Shown here in pieces: positions 1-7,294 of a stretch of DNA of 64,000 nucleotides (within the stretch, counting starts at the first letter, position 1; each line of letters opens with the position of its first letter). The notes below the pieces were generated by a model that worked only from the letters and a program-made list of their open reading frames with translations, was not told where the DNA came from and searched no databases. Source of the DNA: Anaerolineae bacterium (GTDB taxonomy: Bacteria > Chloroflexota > Anaerolineae > 4572-78 > J111); contig JAKLJP010000002.1 of NCBI GenBank assembly GCA_023151115.1, forward strand, positions 186,001-250,000. The letters are read 5' to 3'. The position numbers were made by a program, and so were the translations under genes.

Positions 1-476
1 AGCGCCCGACCCAGCGCCAGCATTTGTTGTTCGCCTCCGCTGAGGGCGCCGCCCAGTTGCCGCAAGCGGTCTTTAAGCCGGGGAAACAGTTCGAGCACCC
101 GCTCCAGGTCTACCTTGATTTCGTTACGATTCCGGCGCAGATAGGCCCCCATCAGCAAGTTCTCATACACACTCATCTCCCCAAAGATGCGCCGGTTCTC
201 CGGCACTACGGCGATGCCCCGCTCGATACGATAAGCGGTGGGGTAATCCCGGATCATTTCCCCGGCAAACTCCACCGAACCACTATCCGGTCTAACGATC
301 CCCAAGATAGTCTTCAAGGTGGTGGATTTGCCAGAGGCGTTTCCCCCCAGCAAACAAACCATCTCAGCGGGGTAAATCTCCAAACTGACATCCTGGAGGA
401 TAGGGATAGGGCCGTAGAAGGTGTTGATGTTGACCAGACGGAGAAGGGGAGATTGGAGATTGGTAATTTTTCCCAT
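1..476 (-). CDS. livF: Branched-chain amino acid ABC transporter ATPase LivF (5' part; gene runs off left edge)
   Basis: Cytoplasmic ATPase of a LIV-type importer; hydrolyses ATP to drive uptake through LivH/LivM. Reading back from ATG at 474-476 the protein shows a Walker A loop (GGNASGKST) and, near the left edge, the ABC signature (LSGGEQQ). The Walker B motif and C-terminus lie outside the window. It is the last visible gene of a minus-strand operon livK-GNAT-livH-livM-livG-livF. An 84-bp gap separates it from livG. Codons 6-10 (NLQSP) are encoded by a short 7-bp repeat (gattgga, 451-464), so the first dozen residues may be a repeat-derived extension. Substrate specificity cannot be read from the ATPase. 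Confidence 0.9.
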   Translation of the reverse strand, partial: MGKITNLQSPLLRLVNINTFYGPIPILQDVSLEIYPAEMVCLLGGNASGKSTTLKTILGIVRPDSGSVEFAGEMIRDYPTAYRIERGIAVVPENRRIFGEMSVYENLLMGAYLRRNRNEIKVDLERVLELFPRLKDRLRQLGGALSGGEQQMLALGRA

Positions 477-546
477 TTATCTATACCTCATTAGTCCATA
501 GGACGTGATACGGACTCATAAAATTTCTGCCACCACCTTCTGCGCC

Positions 547-566
547 TCACGCTTCACGTTTCACTT
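547..566. repeat. Short period-7 array at livG stop codon
   Basis: Three degenerate 7-bp units (TCACGCT, TCACGTT, TCACTTG). The livG stop codon lies inside the array. Confidence 0.5.
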
Positions 567-1349
567 GGCCCAATGTTCCCGCTTGCGCCCCAGGTAAGCT
601 TCAATCACTTGTTCGTTCGCCACCACCTCCTGGTAGCGACCCTCGGCGATCTTTTGGCCGTAATCCAGGGCGATCACTCGATCGGAAATAGCCTCGACAA
701 CGCTCATATCGTGTTCGATCAGCAGGATGCTGTACCTACCCTGGTCGCGCAGTTGGCCGATGAGGTGGGTGATTTCCTGCGTCTCTTGGGGGTTCATCCC
801 CGCCGCCGGCTCGTCGAGGAGCAGCAGCCGGGGCCGGGTTGCCATCGCCCTGGCAATCTCCAGCCGCCGGCGATTAGCATAGGACAGGCTGTAGGCCGGT
901 TGATCAAAGCGATAGCCGACCAACCGCTCCCCAAAAAAGGCTAGAGTTTCCTCGGCCAGCGCCCGGATGCCGGCCTCTTCACGCCGCCAGGCCGGGGTGC
1001 GGAGCATGATGCCGAGCAGTCCGGCCCTGGTATGGACATAAGCCGCGGCCATCACATTCTCGATGACGCTCATATTCAAAAACAATCGCAAGGTCTGGAA
1101 AGTGCGGGCGATGCCCCGGCGGGTAATCTGGTGGGGTGACAGACCGAGGAGAGAACAGTCCTGGAAACAAATGTCGCCCATATCCGGCTGATTGATGCCG
1201 CTGATCAGGTTCAATACCGTTGACTTGCCGGCCCCGTTCGGCCCAATCAGGCTGAGAATTTCGCCCTCGTTAAGCACGAATGACAAATTGTTGACCACCT
1301 GCAGACCGCCAAAAGATTTATTGAGTTGTTTGACTTCAAGCAGCGCCAT
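561..1349 (-). CDS. livG: Branched-chain amino acid ABC transporter ATPase LivG
   Basis: Second ATPase of the LIV-type importer. Walker A is GPNGAGKST near residue 37 and Walker B is LLLLDEPAAGMNP near residue 175, followed by the D-loop and the switch histidine (LLIEHDM). The ABC signature is degenerate: LSYANRRRLEIARA replaces the family's usual LSYGQQRRLEIARA, losing the glycine that contacts ATP across the dimer. The 262-aa length is normal. The start codon lies 2 bp after the livM stop, so the two are probably translationally coupled, with the ribosome site inside the end of livM. Confidence 0.93.
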   Translation of the reverse strand: MALLEVKQLNKSFGGLQVVNNLSFVLNEGEILSLIGPNGAGKSTVLNLISGINQPDMGDICFQDCSLLGLSPHQITRRGIARTFQTLRLFLNMSVIENVMAAAYVHTRAGLLGIMLRTPAWRREEAGIRALAEETLAFFGERLVGYRFDQPAYSLSYANRRRLEIARAMATRPRLLLLDEPAAGMNPQETQEITHLIGQLRDQGRYSILLIEHDMSVVEAISDRVIALDYGQKIAEGRYQEVVANEQVIEAYLGRKREHWAK

Positions 1350-1351
1350 TT

Positions 1352-2866
1352 TTACACCACCCTGACCTGAGGTTTACCCAGCATCCCTTGAGGCCGGGTA
1401 ATCATTAAGATGATTAACGTCGCGCCAACAACGAGAAGGCGTGTAACCGCCGGCTCGCCGGCCAGCCGGGTTTCCCAGGCAAAAACCGCCAGATAGATCG
1501 CCAGACTCAGCAAAATCCAGCGTACCGATTTTTTCAACCACAGGCTTAACCATAGCAGCAACATGGCCAGACCGATAGCGATGTTCCCGACGAGTTTGAA
1601 GTCGGCCGGAATAACCAGCCAGCTTTGCGCCCATTGATTGAAGAAAGAACCGGCGGCCGGGGGAATGCCGCTGTCAAAACCGGGCCAGAACCAGTTGACC
1701 CCCAGGTTCAGCATAACTCCACCCAGCAGCGTCCCGCTGAGGATGGCCGCCAGCCGTGGCGAGACTTTCAGCCAGCGGACCAGCGCCAGCAAACCGCCCC
1801 CATAAAAAAGGAAACCGGCCACCTCGACGCTGCGTAAAACCTCCGGCAGGACAGTGAAAACTAACGCGCCTATCATTGCGCCGGGCAGGCTGCCCAGACC
1901 GCCCAGAATGAGCATGGCATACAGGTTAATCAGGCTGAGCGCGTCGTAACGGCCAGGGACCACATTTCCCTGCCAGGCGGCGAAAACTGCGCCAACCAGG
2001 CCGGCAATGGCTGCGCCAAAGGCAAAAGCTAACAATTTCAGGTGTGAGGTGGGCATGCCCAACGCCTCAGCCGCCAGCTCATCCTCGCGCATGGCCCGCC
2101 ATGCCCGGCCCAACCGGGAGCGGTCAAGATGATGGACGACCAGGGCCACCAAGCTCAGCAGGACCAGAAAAAGAAAATAGTAGGACCAGGTAGACTCGAA
2201 CCGATAGCCAAACAAAACAAGCTCATCCAGGTTGTTCAGGCCGTTCGGTCCGCGGGTCAGGTCAAGCGGTTGGTTTAACCAGGGAAGTTGAACGCGGGTC
2301 AGGGTCGAGGTAAGCTGGACAAACAGCAAGCCAAAGCCCAGGGTAATAATCGCCAGATAATCGCCGTGCAGCCGCAGGGTGAGCCGGCCGATGCCCCAGC
2401 CGGTCAAGGCAGTGAAACCAACTATCAAAGGGAGGCTGATAATAGCCGGAACATGCAGGCCGGCAAAATCCGAAGAAAGATAGGCGTAGGCGTAACCGGC
2501 CAACCCCCAAAAAGCCACATAGCCCAGATCCAGCAGGCCGGCAAACCCAACGACGATATTCAGACCAATCACCAGGATACTATAGGCCAGAAAGGTTGCC
2601 CCCAACCTGACGATAAAATCGTTGTTAGAAATTCTCAGCAAGCTCAAAACCGGCGGCGCACTGGTTACAAAAGGCAGGCTGACCAGCACCAGGGCCATCA
2701 AGGCCATTCGCCCCAGCGGGGGAAAGGAGGCCCAACCCTGGACGAACGTCCTACTAAAACTGGCTGGCCGACGCCGACGCTGTTCGCTTTGGGCCACCCA
2801 CTCATCCATCCCCAGCGGGGAGCGTTGACCTGAACCAATTTTGGTGATTGTTTGCTCATTATTCAT
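1352..2866 (-). CDS. livM: Branched-chain amino acid ABC transporter permease LivM (long form)
   Basis: Inner-membrane permease of the LIV-type importer. A soluble N-terminal stretch of about 45 residues precedes the conserved LivM core (GLLDLGYVAFWGLAGY; GDYLAIITLGFG; GRAWRAMREDELAAEALG, the EAA-type loop that docks the ATPase). At 504 aa it is longer than most LivM proteins: after the core there are several extra hydrophobic helices (about residues 350-490) before the terminal RPQGMLG. It lies between livH (23-bp gap) and livG. The ATG at 2864-2866 gives the longest frame, and later starts within the soluble part are possible. Confidence 0.92.
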   Translation of the reverse strand: MNNEQTITKIGSGQRSPLGMDEWVAQSEQRRRRPASFSRTFVQGWASFPPLGRMALMALVLVSLPFVTSAPPVLSLLRISNNDFIVRLGATFLAYSILVIGLNIVVGFAGLLDLGYVAFWGLAGYAYAYLSSDFAGLHVPAIISLPLIVGFTALTGWGIGRLTLRLHGDYLAIITLGFGLLFVQLTSTLTRVQLPWLNQPLDLTRGPNGLNNLDELVLFGYRFESTWSYYFLFLVLLSLVALVVHHLDRSRLGRAWRAMREDELAAEALGMPTSHLKLLAFAFGAAIAGLVGAVFAAWQGNVVPGRYDALSLINLYAMLILGGLGSLPGAMIGALVFTVLPEVLRSVEVAGFLFYGGGLLALVRWLKVSPRLAAILSGTLLGGVMLNLGVNWFWPGFDSGIPPAAGSFFNQWAQSWLVIPADFKLVGNIAIGLAMLLLWLSLWLKKSVRWILLSLAIYLAVFAWETRLAGEPAVTRLLVVGATLIILMITRPQGMLGKPQVRVV

Positions 2867-2889
2867 TGGATAAGTTTCTGAATGAAAAT

Positions 2890-3819
2890 CTAAACTTTTT
2901 GAATGGCGGCGCGGCCCAACAGGCCGCTGGGCCTGACCAGGAGCATCAGCCCCAGGATCATAAAAACGATAACGTCTCTGAAGGTGACGGAAATGTAAAC
3001 GCTGGCCAGGGCTTCAACCAGGCCGATCAGCAGTCCGCCCAGCGCCGCGCCGGGGATATGGCCAATGCCTCCCACTACCGAGGCCGTAAAACCCTTGAGA
3101 CCGGCCGTAAAACCCATCGTATGCTGGATAGACAGAAAAGCGATGCCCACCAGCACTCCGGCTGCTCCGGCCAGAGCCGAGCCGATCAGAAAGGTCAGGG
3201 TAATTACCCGGTCAACGTCAACCCCCATCATCGCCGCGGCATCGAGGTCCATAGCTACGGCGCGCATGGCTCGGCCCAGGCGGGTGCGCTGCACCAAATA
3301 GGCCAGGAGGAGCATCAAGCCGACTGCCGCGCCGATGACCAACAAGCGGGCCGGGTGGAGGCGCAGACTGCCCACCATGATGCCGGCCTCAATGGGGATG
3401 AGCACGCCGCTGCCATAGCTGAGGGGTCGGGGGCTGACGACTAATTGGATGAGGTTCTGTAAAAGTAATGAGATGCCCAGGGCCGTAATCAGTGGAGCCA
3501 GACGCGGGGCGCGGCGCAGCGGCCGGTAGGCCAGGCGCTCGATGGCGACGCCGAGACCGGCGCTGCCGACCATCGCCGCCAGGAGCATCAAGCCGATAAT
3601 GACCGGGATGGGCAGGAGCGGCCCGCTGGCCGGAACCAGCGCCGCCAGCACGCCGTAGCCGAGATAGGCTCCCACCATGTACACCTCGCCGTGGGCGAAG
3701 TTCAGCAGCTTTAAGATGCCGTAGACCAGCGAGTAGCCCAGGGCAATCAGGGCATAAACGCTGCCCAGGGTCAGGCCGTTGACAATTGTTTGTGGGAGTT
3801 GGGCTAGAAATTGCTCCAT
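2890..3819 (-). CDS. livH: Branched-chain amino acid ABC transporter permease LivH
   Basis: Partner permease to LivM; 309 aa of mostly hydrophobic helices with the family's N-terminal pattern (NGLTLGSVYALIALGYSLVYG, then LLNFAHGEVYM) and the loop GRAMRAVAMDLDAAAMMGV that contacts the ATPase. The start codon overlaps the end of the upstream GNAT gene by 16 bp. A strong ribosome site (GAGGAG) lies inside the GNAT coding sequence, so livH translation is probably coupled to that gene. Confidence 0.94.
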   Translation of the reverse strand: MEQFLAQLPQTIVNGLTLGSVYALIALGYSLVYGILKLLNFAHGEVYMVGAYLGYGVLAALVPASGPLLPIPVIIGLMLLAAMVGSAGLGVAIERLAYRPLRRAPRLAPLITALGISLLLQNLIQLVVSPRPLSYGSGVLIPIEAGIMVGSLRLHPARLLVIGAAVGLMLLLAYLVQRTRLGRAMRAVAMDLDAAAMMGVDVDRVITLTFLIGSALAGAAGVLVGIAFLSIQHTMGFTAGLKGFTASVVGGIGHIPGAALGGLLIGLVEALASVYISVTFRDVIVFMILGLMLLVRPSGLLGRAAIQKV

Positions 3820-4388
3820 AGAAGTTTCTCCTCATTTTCAAGGTCCCATACCACCACATTCCATAGCTCTTTTCCGTCGTGATAGGTACTGACCACCTCA
3901 AATCCCATCTTCTGGTGCGCATTTAAGGATATACTGTTTCGTGCCGAGACCTCTGTCACACAGAGCTGGTAGCCAGGTGGCAGCCTGTTTCTGGTTTCGT
4001 GGTAAAGGCGGCGTAACAACCCTTGTCCTCTGAAATCTTTGTCTACACAAACCTGTCCGCCCACCATAAAATGATACGTTGTTAAAAGCCTGCCTTTGTA
4101 TTGACTGCGTTCAAATTCCGTAAACATCGGTACCAGACTTGGCATGTCATGTTTCATCGAAACGGGCATGGCCAGATTGTAACCCACCACTTTGCCATTG
4201 CTTACGGCTATCACTTGAGGCAAATGAGCGGCCATCATTTTTAACAAGGGTATGGTATGCTCGGCAAAAACAAAACCATGCTGCGCTTGTTGCTCTTCAC
4301 TGATTACGCTAAACAGGTTCTGCTTTTGCAGTTGTAATATCTGTTCAAAATGTTGTTCGGTCGAAGCAACCTCGAAAACTATCTCCAT
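3804..4388 (-). CDS. GNAT N-acetyltransferase embedded in the liv operon
   Basis: Predicted acetyl-CoA-dependent N-acetyltransferase, 194 aa. The acetyl-CoA loop appears as DKDFRGQGLLRRLYHE and is followed by the usual C-terminal pattern (NAHQKMGFEVVSTY). The ribosome site AAGGAG lies 6 bp before the ATG. The gene lies between livK and livH and overlaps livH, which is not a usual position for a GNAT. Its DNA is visibly more AT-rich than the flanking liv genes, which suggests later insertion into the operon. The acceptor substrate is unknown. Confidence 0.85.
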   Translation of the reverse strand: MEIVFEVASTEQHFEQILQLQKQNLFSVISEEQQAQHGFVFAEHTIPLLKMMAAHLPQVIAVSNGKVVGYNLAMPVSMKHDMPSLVPMFTEFERSQYKGRLLTTYHFMVGGQVCVDKDFRGQGLLRRLYHETRNRLPPGYQLCVTEVSARNSISLNAHQKMGFEVVSTYHDGKELWNVVVWDLENEEKLLWSNF

Positions 4389-4400
4389 AAGATGCTCCTT

Positions 4401-4467
4401 GAAAGAGGCGAGGAGGGGTGACGCGATGAGGCGAAATCTTCCTCACCTCCCCGCCTCATCGCGTCAT
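4401..4467. repeat. Inverted repeat (14-bp arms) at livK stop codon
   Basis: GACGCGATGAGGCG at 4420-4433 is matched by its exact complement at 4452-4465. The arm and its neighbours are built from gaggcga-type units also seen at 39101-39168 and 53161-53220. It ends just before the livK stop, so it lies in the transcribed livK-GNAT spacer. Confidence 0.7.
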
Positions 4468-4468
4468 T

Positions 4469-5653
4469 TTATTTCACCAACACAAACTGGCCCTGCTTCA
4501 CCTGGAAGATGAAGAACTCGCCGCCGTTGAGCTGGTTGCCCGCGCCAAAGGAGACCGGGATGCCGAGCATACTCTCCGACATATTGGTGGCTTTAAGTTC
4601 TTCGATCAGACAGGCCCGGCTCAGGTTTTCGGCTTGATGGCAACGCTCCAGGGCTTCCAGAACGATCTGGGCCGATAGGGCCGCCGCGCCGCCAAAAGCG
4701 CCGTAAGTTTCGCCGTACTTTTCACTGTAGCGGTCAATGTACGGCTTGGCCTGGGCGATAAAACGCGGGTCTGGGGCGAAGAAGGAGACGTAAGCGCCTT
4801 CGGCCGCTGCGCCGGCTGCCTTCGGCCAACTGGTGTCAAACCCGCCGTCGCCCAGGAAGTAGTGACCTTCATAGCCCTGCGCCCGCAGTTCGGTGATCAG
4901 GTTCGCCATCTGATTAGCCACCTGGCTGGGGAAGAAGACGACGTCGGGCTTGGCGGCTATGATACTGGTCGCCAGGGAAGAGAAGTCCATCTCTTCCTGA
5001 GTGATCGAGGCGCGCTGGATGTCGGTCAGGCCCAACTCCTGGAGCGTCCCTTCCACCTCGGCCAGCAAACCGGCAGCATAGGAAGTCTGTTCATCCACCA
5101 GATAGACCGATTTAACACCCAACTTTTCGACCATATAGCGGGCATCGGTTGGGCCTTGCAGCCCGTCGTGGGGGATGGGCCGGAAGAAGGTCGGCGTGCC
5201 CGGTTCGGTCAGGCTGGTGCGGGTGCAGGAAGCGGTGATGTGGGCCAGCCCGGCCTCGGCAAAAACCGGTTGGGTGGCTTCACACTCCTGGCTGCCCGTC
5301 GGGCCAAACACGGCCAGGATACTGTCGTCGGCGGCCAGACGCTCGGCCACAATTTTGGCTTCATCCGGCTCCAGCTTGGTATCGGCTTCGACCACCTGCA
5401 CGTTCAGGCCGGTTTTTTGATTAAAGACATCCACAGCAGCTTTGACAAAGCCCAACTGCTCCTGGCCGATAAAGGCTGCGCCGCCAGTTAACGGCCCGGC
5501 AAACCCTAGTTTGATCTCCTGGGCCGGTTTGTTCTGGCTTTCCACCACCGAGTTTTCCGGTGTGGCGGCATCGGCGCCGCTGCAAGCAACCCCACTCAGC
5601 AGGGTTAACAACAGCAGTAAGCCTAGCCACAGGGCTTTCAATTGCGTTTTCAT
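4469..5653 (-). CDS. livK: ABC transporter substrate-binding lipoprotein, LivK/Leu-Ile-Val-binding family
   Basis: Extracytoplasmic receptor for the LIV-type importer, 394 aa. The N-terminus is a lipoprotein signal: basic MKTQLK, a leucine-rich core, then a lipobox ending VAC at about residue 24. The mature part has the periplasmic-binding-protein type I pattern (IKLGFAGPLTGGAAFIGQEQ; LAVFGPTGSQECEATQPVFAEAGLAHITAS). It is the first gene of the operon; the 117-bp AT-rich upstream gap should hold the promoter, but I could not pick out a convincing -35/-10 pair. The ligand could be an amino acid or a related amide. Confidence 0.93.
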   Translation of the reverse strand: MKTQLKALWLGLLLLLTLLSGVACSGADAATPENSVVESQNKPAQEIKLGFAGPLTGGAAFIGQEQLGFVKAAVDVFNQKTGLNVQVVEADTKLEPDEAKIVAERLAADDSILAVFGPTGSQECEATQPVFAEAGLAHITASCTRTSLTEPGTPTFFRPIPHDGLQGPTDARYMVEKLGVKSVYLVDEQTSYAAGLLAEVEGTLQELGLTDIQRASITQEEMDFSSLATSIIAAKPDVVFFPSQVANQMANLITELRAQGYEGHYFLGDGGFDTSWPKAAGAAAEGAYVSFFAPDPRFIAQAKPYIDRYSEKYGETYGAFGGAAALSAQIVLEALERCHQAENLSRACLIEELKATNMSESMLGIPVSFGAGNQLNGGEFFIFQVKQGQFVLVK

Positions 5654-5770
5654 TGAGTAGTTACCTTTCTCTTTTTTGCTAAACTTTGTGATTTTTTCAA
5701 GATTTTGTTCGTTAAGTTGGCTGTCATCATTTATTCATACTGTTCAATTCCATTCGCTTTCTCCCTTCTT

Positions 5771-6589
5771 TTATTTCTGCCACAGGTACAGCATTAGATT
5801 GGCTACGGGTTGGAAACCAAGCTGGCGATAAACCTGGACCGCCATCGGCGTTGAGTGCAGCACGGCGGTATGGTGGCCTCGCCGGCGGGCCTCACGCAGG
5901 GCGGTTAGGCAGATAGCCGTAGCCAGGCCGTGACCCCGCGCCTGGGGCAGCGTGGCGACCTGATACAAACCGACCGCCCCCGCCCCGGCCACCACACTGC
6001 ACGCCGCCACCGGCTCGCCGTGCCAGAGACCCAGGTAGCGCTGCCAGGGCAGGTTGTCCCCAACCCCCAAACCTGCCTCCAATTCAAACCAGGCCGCGGT
6101 GATATCCGGCGGGATGTTGGAATTACGGGCCAGCACAGTGACAAACTCGCGCAACTGATCCAGGTTTTCTACTCGTTGTACCGCGAAATCCGGCGGGAAT
6201 AATAAATTCTCGTTGAGATCGGCCAGATTGAGTTTCATCCCCTGCAATGGCAAAACAGGTTGAAAATGATACGTTTCCAGGGTCTCGCCTAACTGCGCCG
6301 GCTGCGTGGCCGGACCGACAAACCAATAGAGGGCTTTGTGATGAGCCTCGGCGTCGTACAGCAGGCTGTTGATAAAGGCGTGGGTTTCTGCGGCTGTGTC
6401 AAAGTTGGCCCGCAGCACCGTATTGAACAGATAGTTAGGATAGGCAATATCGGTGGTGAACCAACTGATTTCCGGCTCGACAAAAAAGCGCATATGGGCC
6501 GACTCGCTCAGGTAGGCAAAGCGGGCCAGCAGGTTGGCTTCGAGCAGGATATTTTCTTCTTGACCCTTAAGTTCTGGCGGGTTCGTCAT
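5771..6589 (-). CDS. GNAT N-acetyltransferase
   Basis: 272-aa protein with a C-terminal GNAT fold: VGLYQVATLPQARGHGLATA contains the acetyl-CoA-binding loop (RGHGLA), followed by HHTAVLHSTPMAVQVYRQLGFQPV. The N-terminal half is less conserved and may be a degenerate second GNAT repeat. Its ATG overlaps the stop codon of the upstream GNAT gene as ATGA, a sign of co-translation. Substrate unknown. Confidence 0.85.
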   Translation of the reverse strand: MTNPPELKGQEENILLEANLLARFAYLSESAHMRFFVEPEISWFTTDIAYPNYLFNTVLRANFDTAAETHAFINSLLYDAEAHHKALYWFVGPATQPAQLGETLETYHFQPVLPLQGMKLNLADLNENLLFPPDFAVQRVENLDQLREFVTVLARNSNIPPDITAAWFELEAGLGVGDNLPWQRYLGLWHGEPVAACSVVAGAGAVGLYQVATLPQARGHGLATAICLTALREARRRGHHTAVLHSTPMAVQVYRQLGFQPVANLMLYLWQK

Positions 6590-7167
6590 GGTTCCTCCTG
6601 TTGGTCCAGTTGCTTAACCATCTTGAGCGTGGGCAAAACAATACCATCCGGCAACTTGACCTCTACCCGCTCAACCACGTCAAAACCACAAGCGGCGTAG
6701 AGCGGCGCGCCGGTCAGGGTGGCCAGCAACTCCAGCCTGGTAAAGCCGGCCAGGCCGGCCGCAGCCTCGCAGGCGCTCATCATTTGCCGGCCAATGCCTT
6801 GTCTGGCCCAATCGGGATGCACATAAAAGGCGCGGATTTTGGCCGAGTCACGGCGGGGGTCGAGTAGATTTTCCTCGGCCTGGCCTTTGGCCTGGTCACC
6901 CCCATAGAGCGTCTTGCGCCGGCTCCAGCCGCCGGCCCCGACGAGATGATAGTCACTTTCAACAACAAAATAAGTGCCATCCTCGATAAGCCGGGTATCT
7001 ACCCCAAAGACATATTTGAGCGAACTTTCGATTTGCTGCGGGCTGTAATCCCGCCCACCCAAGCCGCGTACTGAGGCTTCAATCAGCCGGGTCAGCGCCG
7101 GGATATCCTCCAGGCGGGCTTGGCGCAACTTTAAATTAATCTTGTTGATAGTTGGCGCGATATTCAT
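6586..7167 (-). CDS. GNAT N-acetyltransferase
   Basis: 193-aa acetyltransferase. The region RDSAKIRAFYVHPDWARQGIG carries the acetyl-CoA loop (WARQGIGRQ), followed by FTRLELLATLTGAPLYAACGF. It is the first gene of a two-gene GNAT operon and is transcribed divergently from the BTAD regulator at 7295. That regulator may act on this pair, but nothing in the sequence proves it. Confidence 0.88.
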   Translation of the reverse strand: MNIAPTINKINLKLRQARLEDIPALTRLIEASVRGLGGRDYSPQQIESSLKYVFGVDTRLIEDGTYFVVESDYHLVGAGGWSRRKTLYGGDQAKGQAEENLLDPRRDSAKIRAFYVHPDWARQGIGRQMMSACEAAAGLAGFTRLELLATLTGAPLYAACGFDVVERVEVKLPDGIVLPTLKMVKQLDQQEEP

Positions 7168-7207
7168 CGGAACGATTCCTCCTGGAATATGTCTCTCAGG
7201 AAAAGTG

Positions 7208-7216
7208 TGTTATACT
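7208..7216 (+). promoter_or_regulatory. Candidate extended -10 promoter for the BTAD regulator
   Basis: TGTTATACT at 7208-7216 is a good extended -10 (TG-N-TATACT). No strong -35 precedes it. It would give a leader of about 70 nt before the ATG at 7295. Confidence 0.4.
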
Positions 7217-7294
7217 GCCACTGTACCAAACTAAAGCGAAAAAAATGCGAAATCAGTGTGAAATAAACGCGAATTGCCGCCAAGTTTTTTAAGA

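Noticed and set aside
2288..3444. Long plus-strand open frames opposite livM and livH
   Set aside because: Low-complexity Gln/Asp/Ala-rich translations typical of antisense frames over GC-rich membrane-protein genes.
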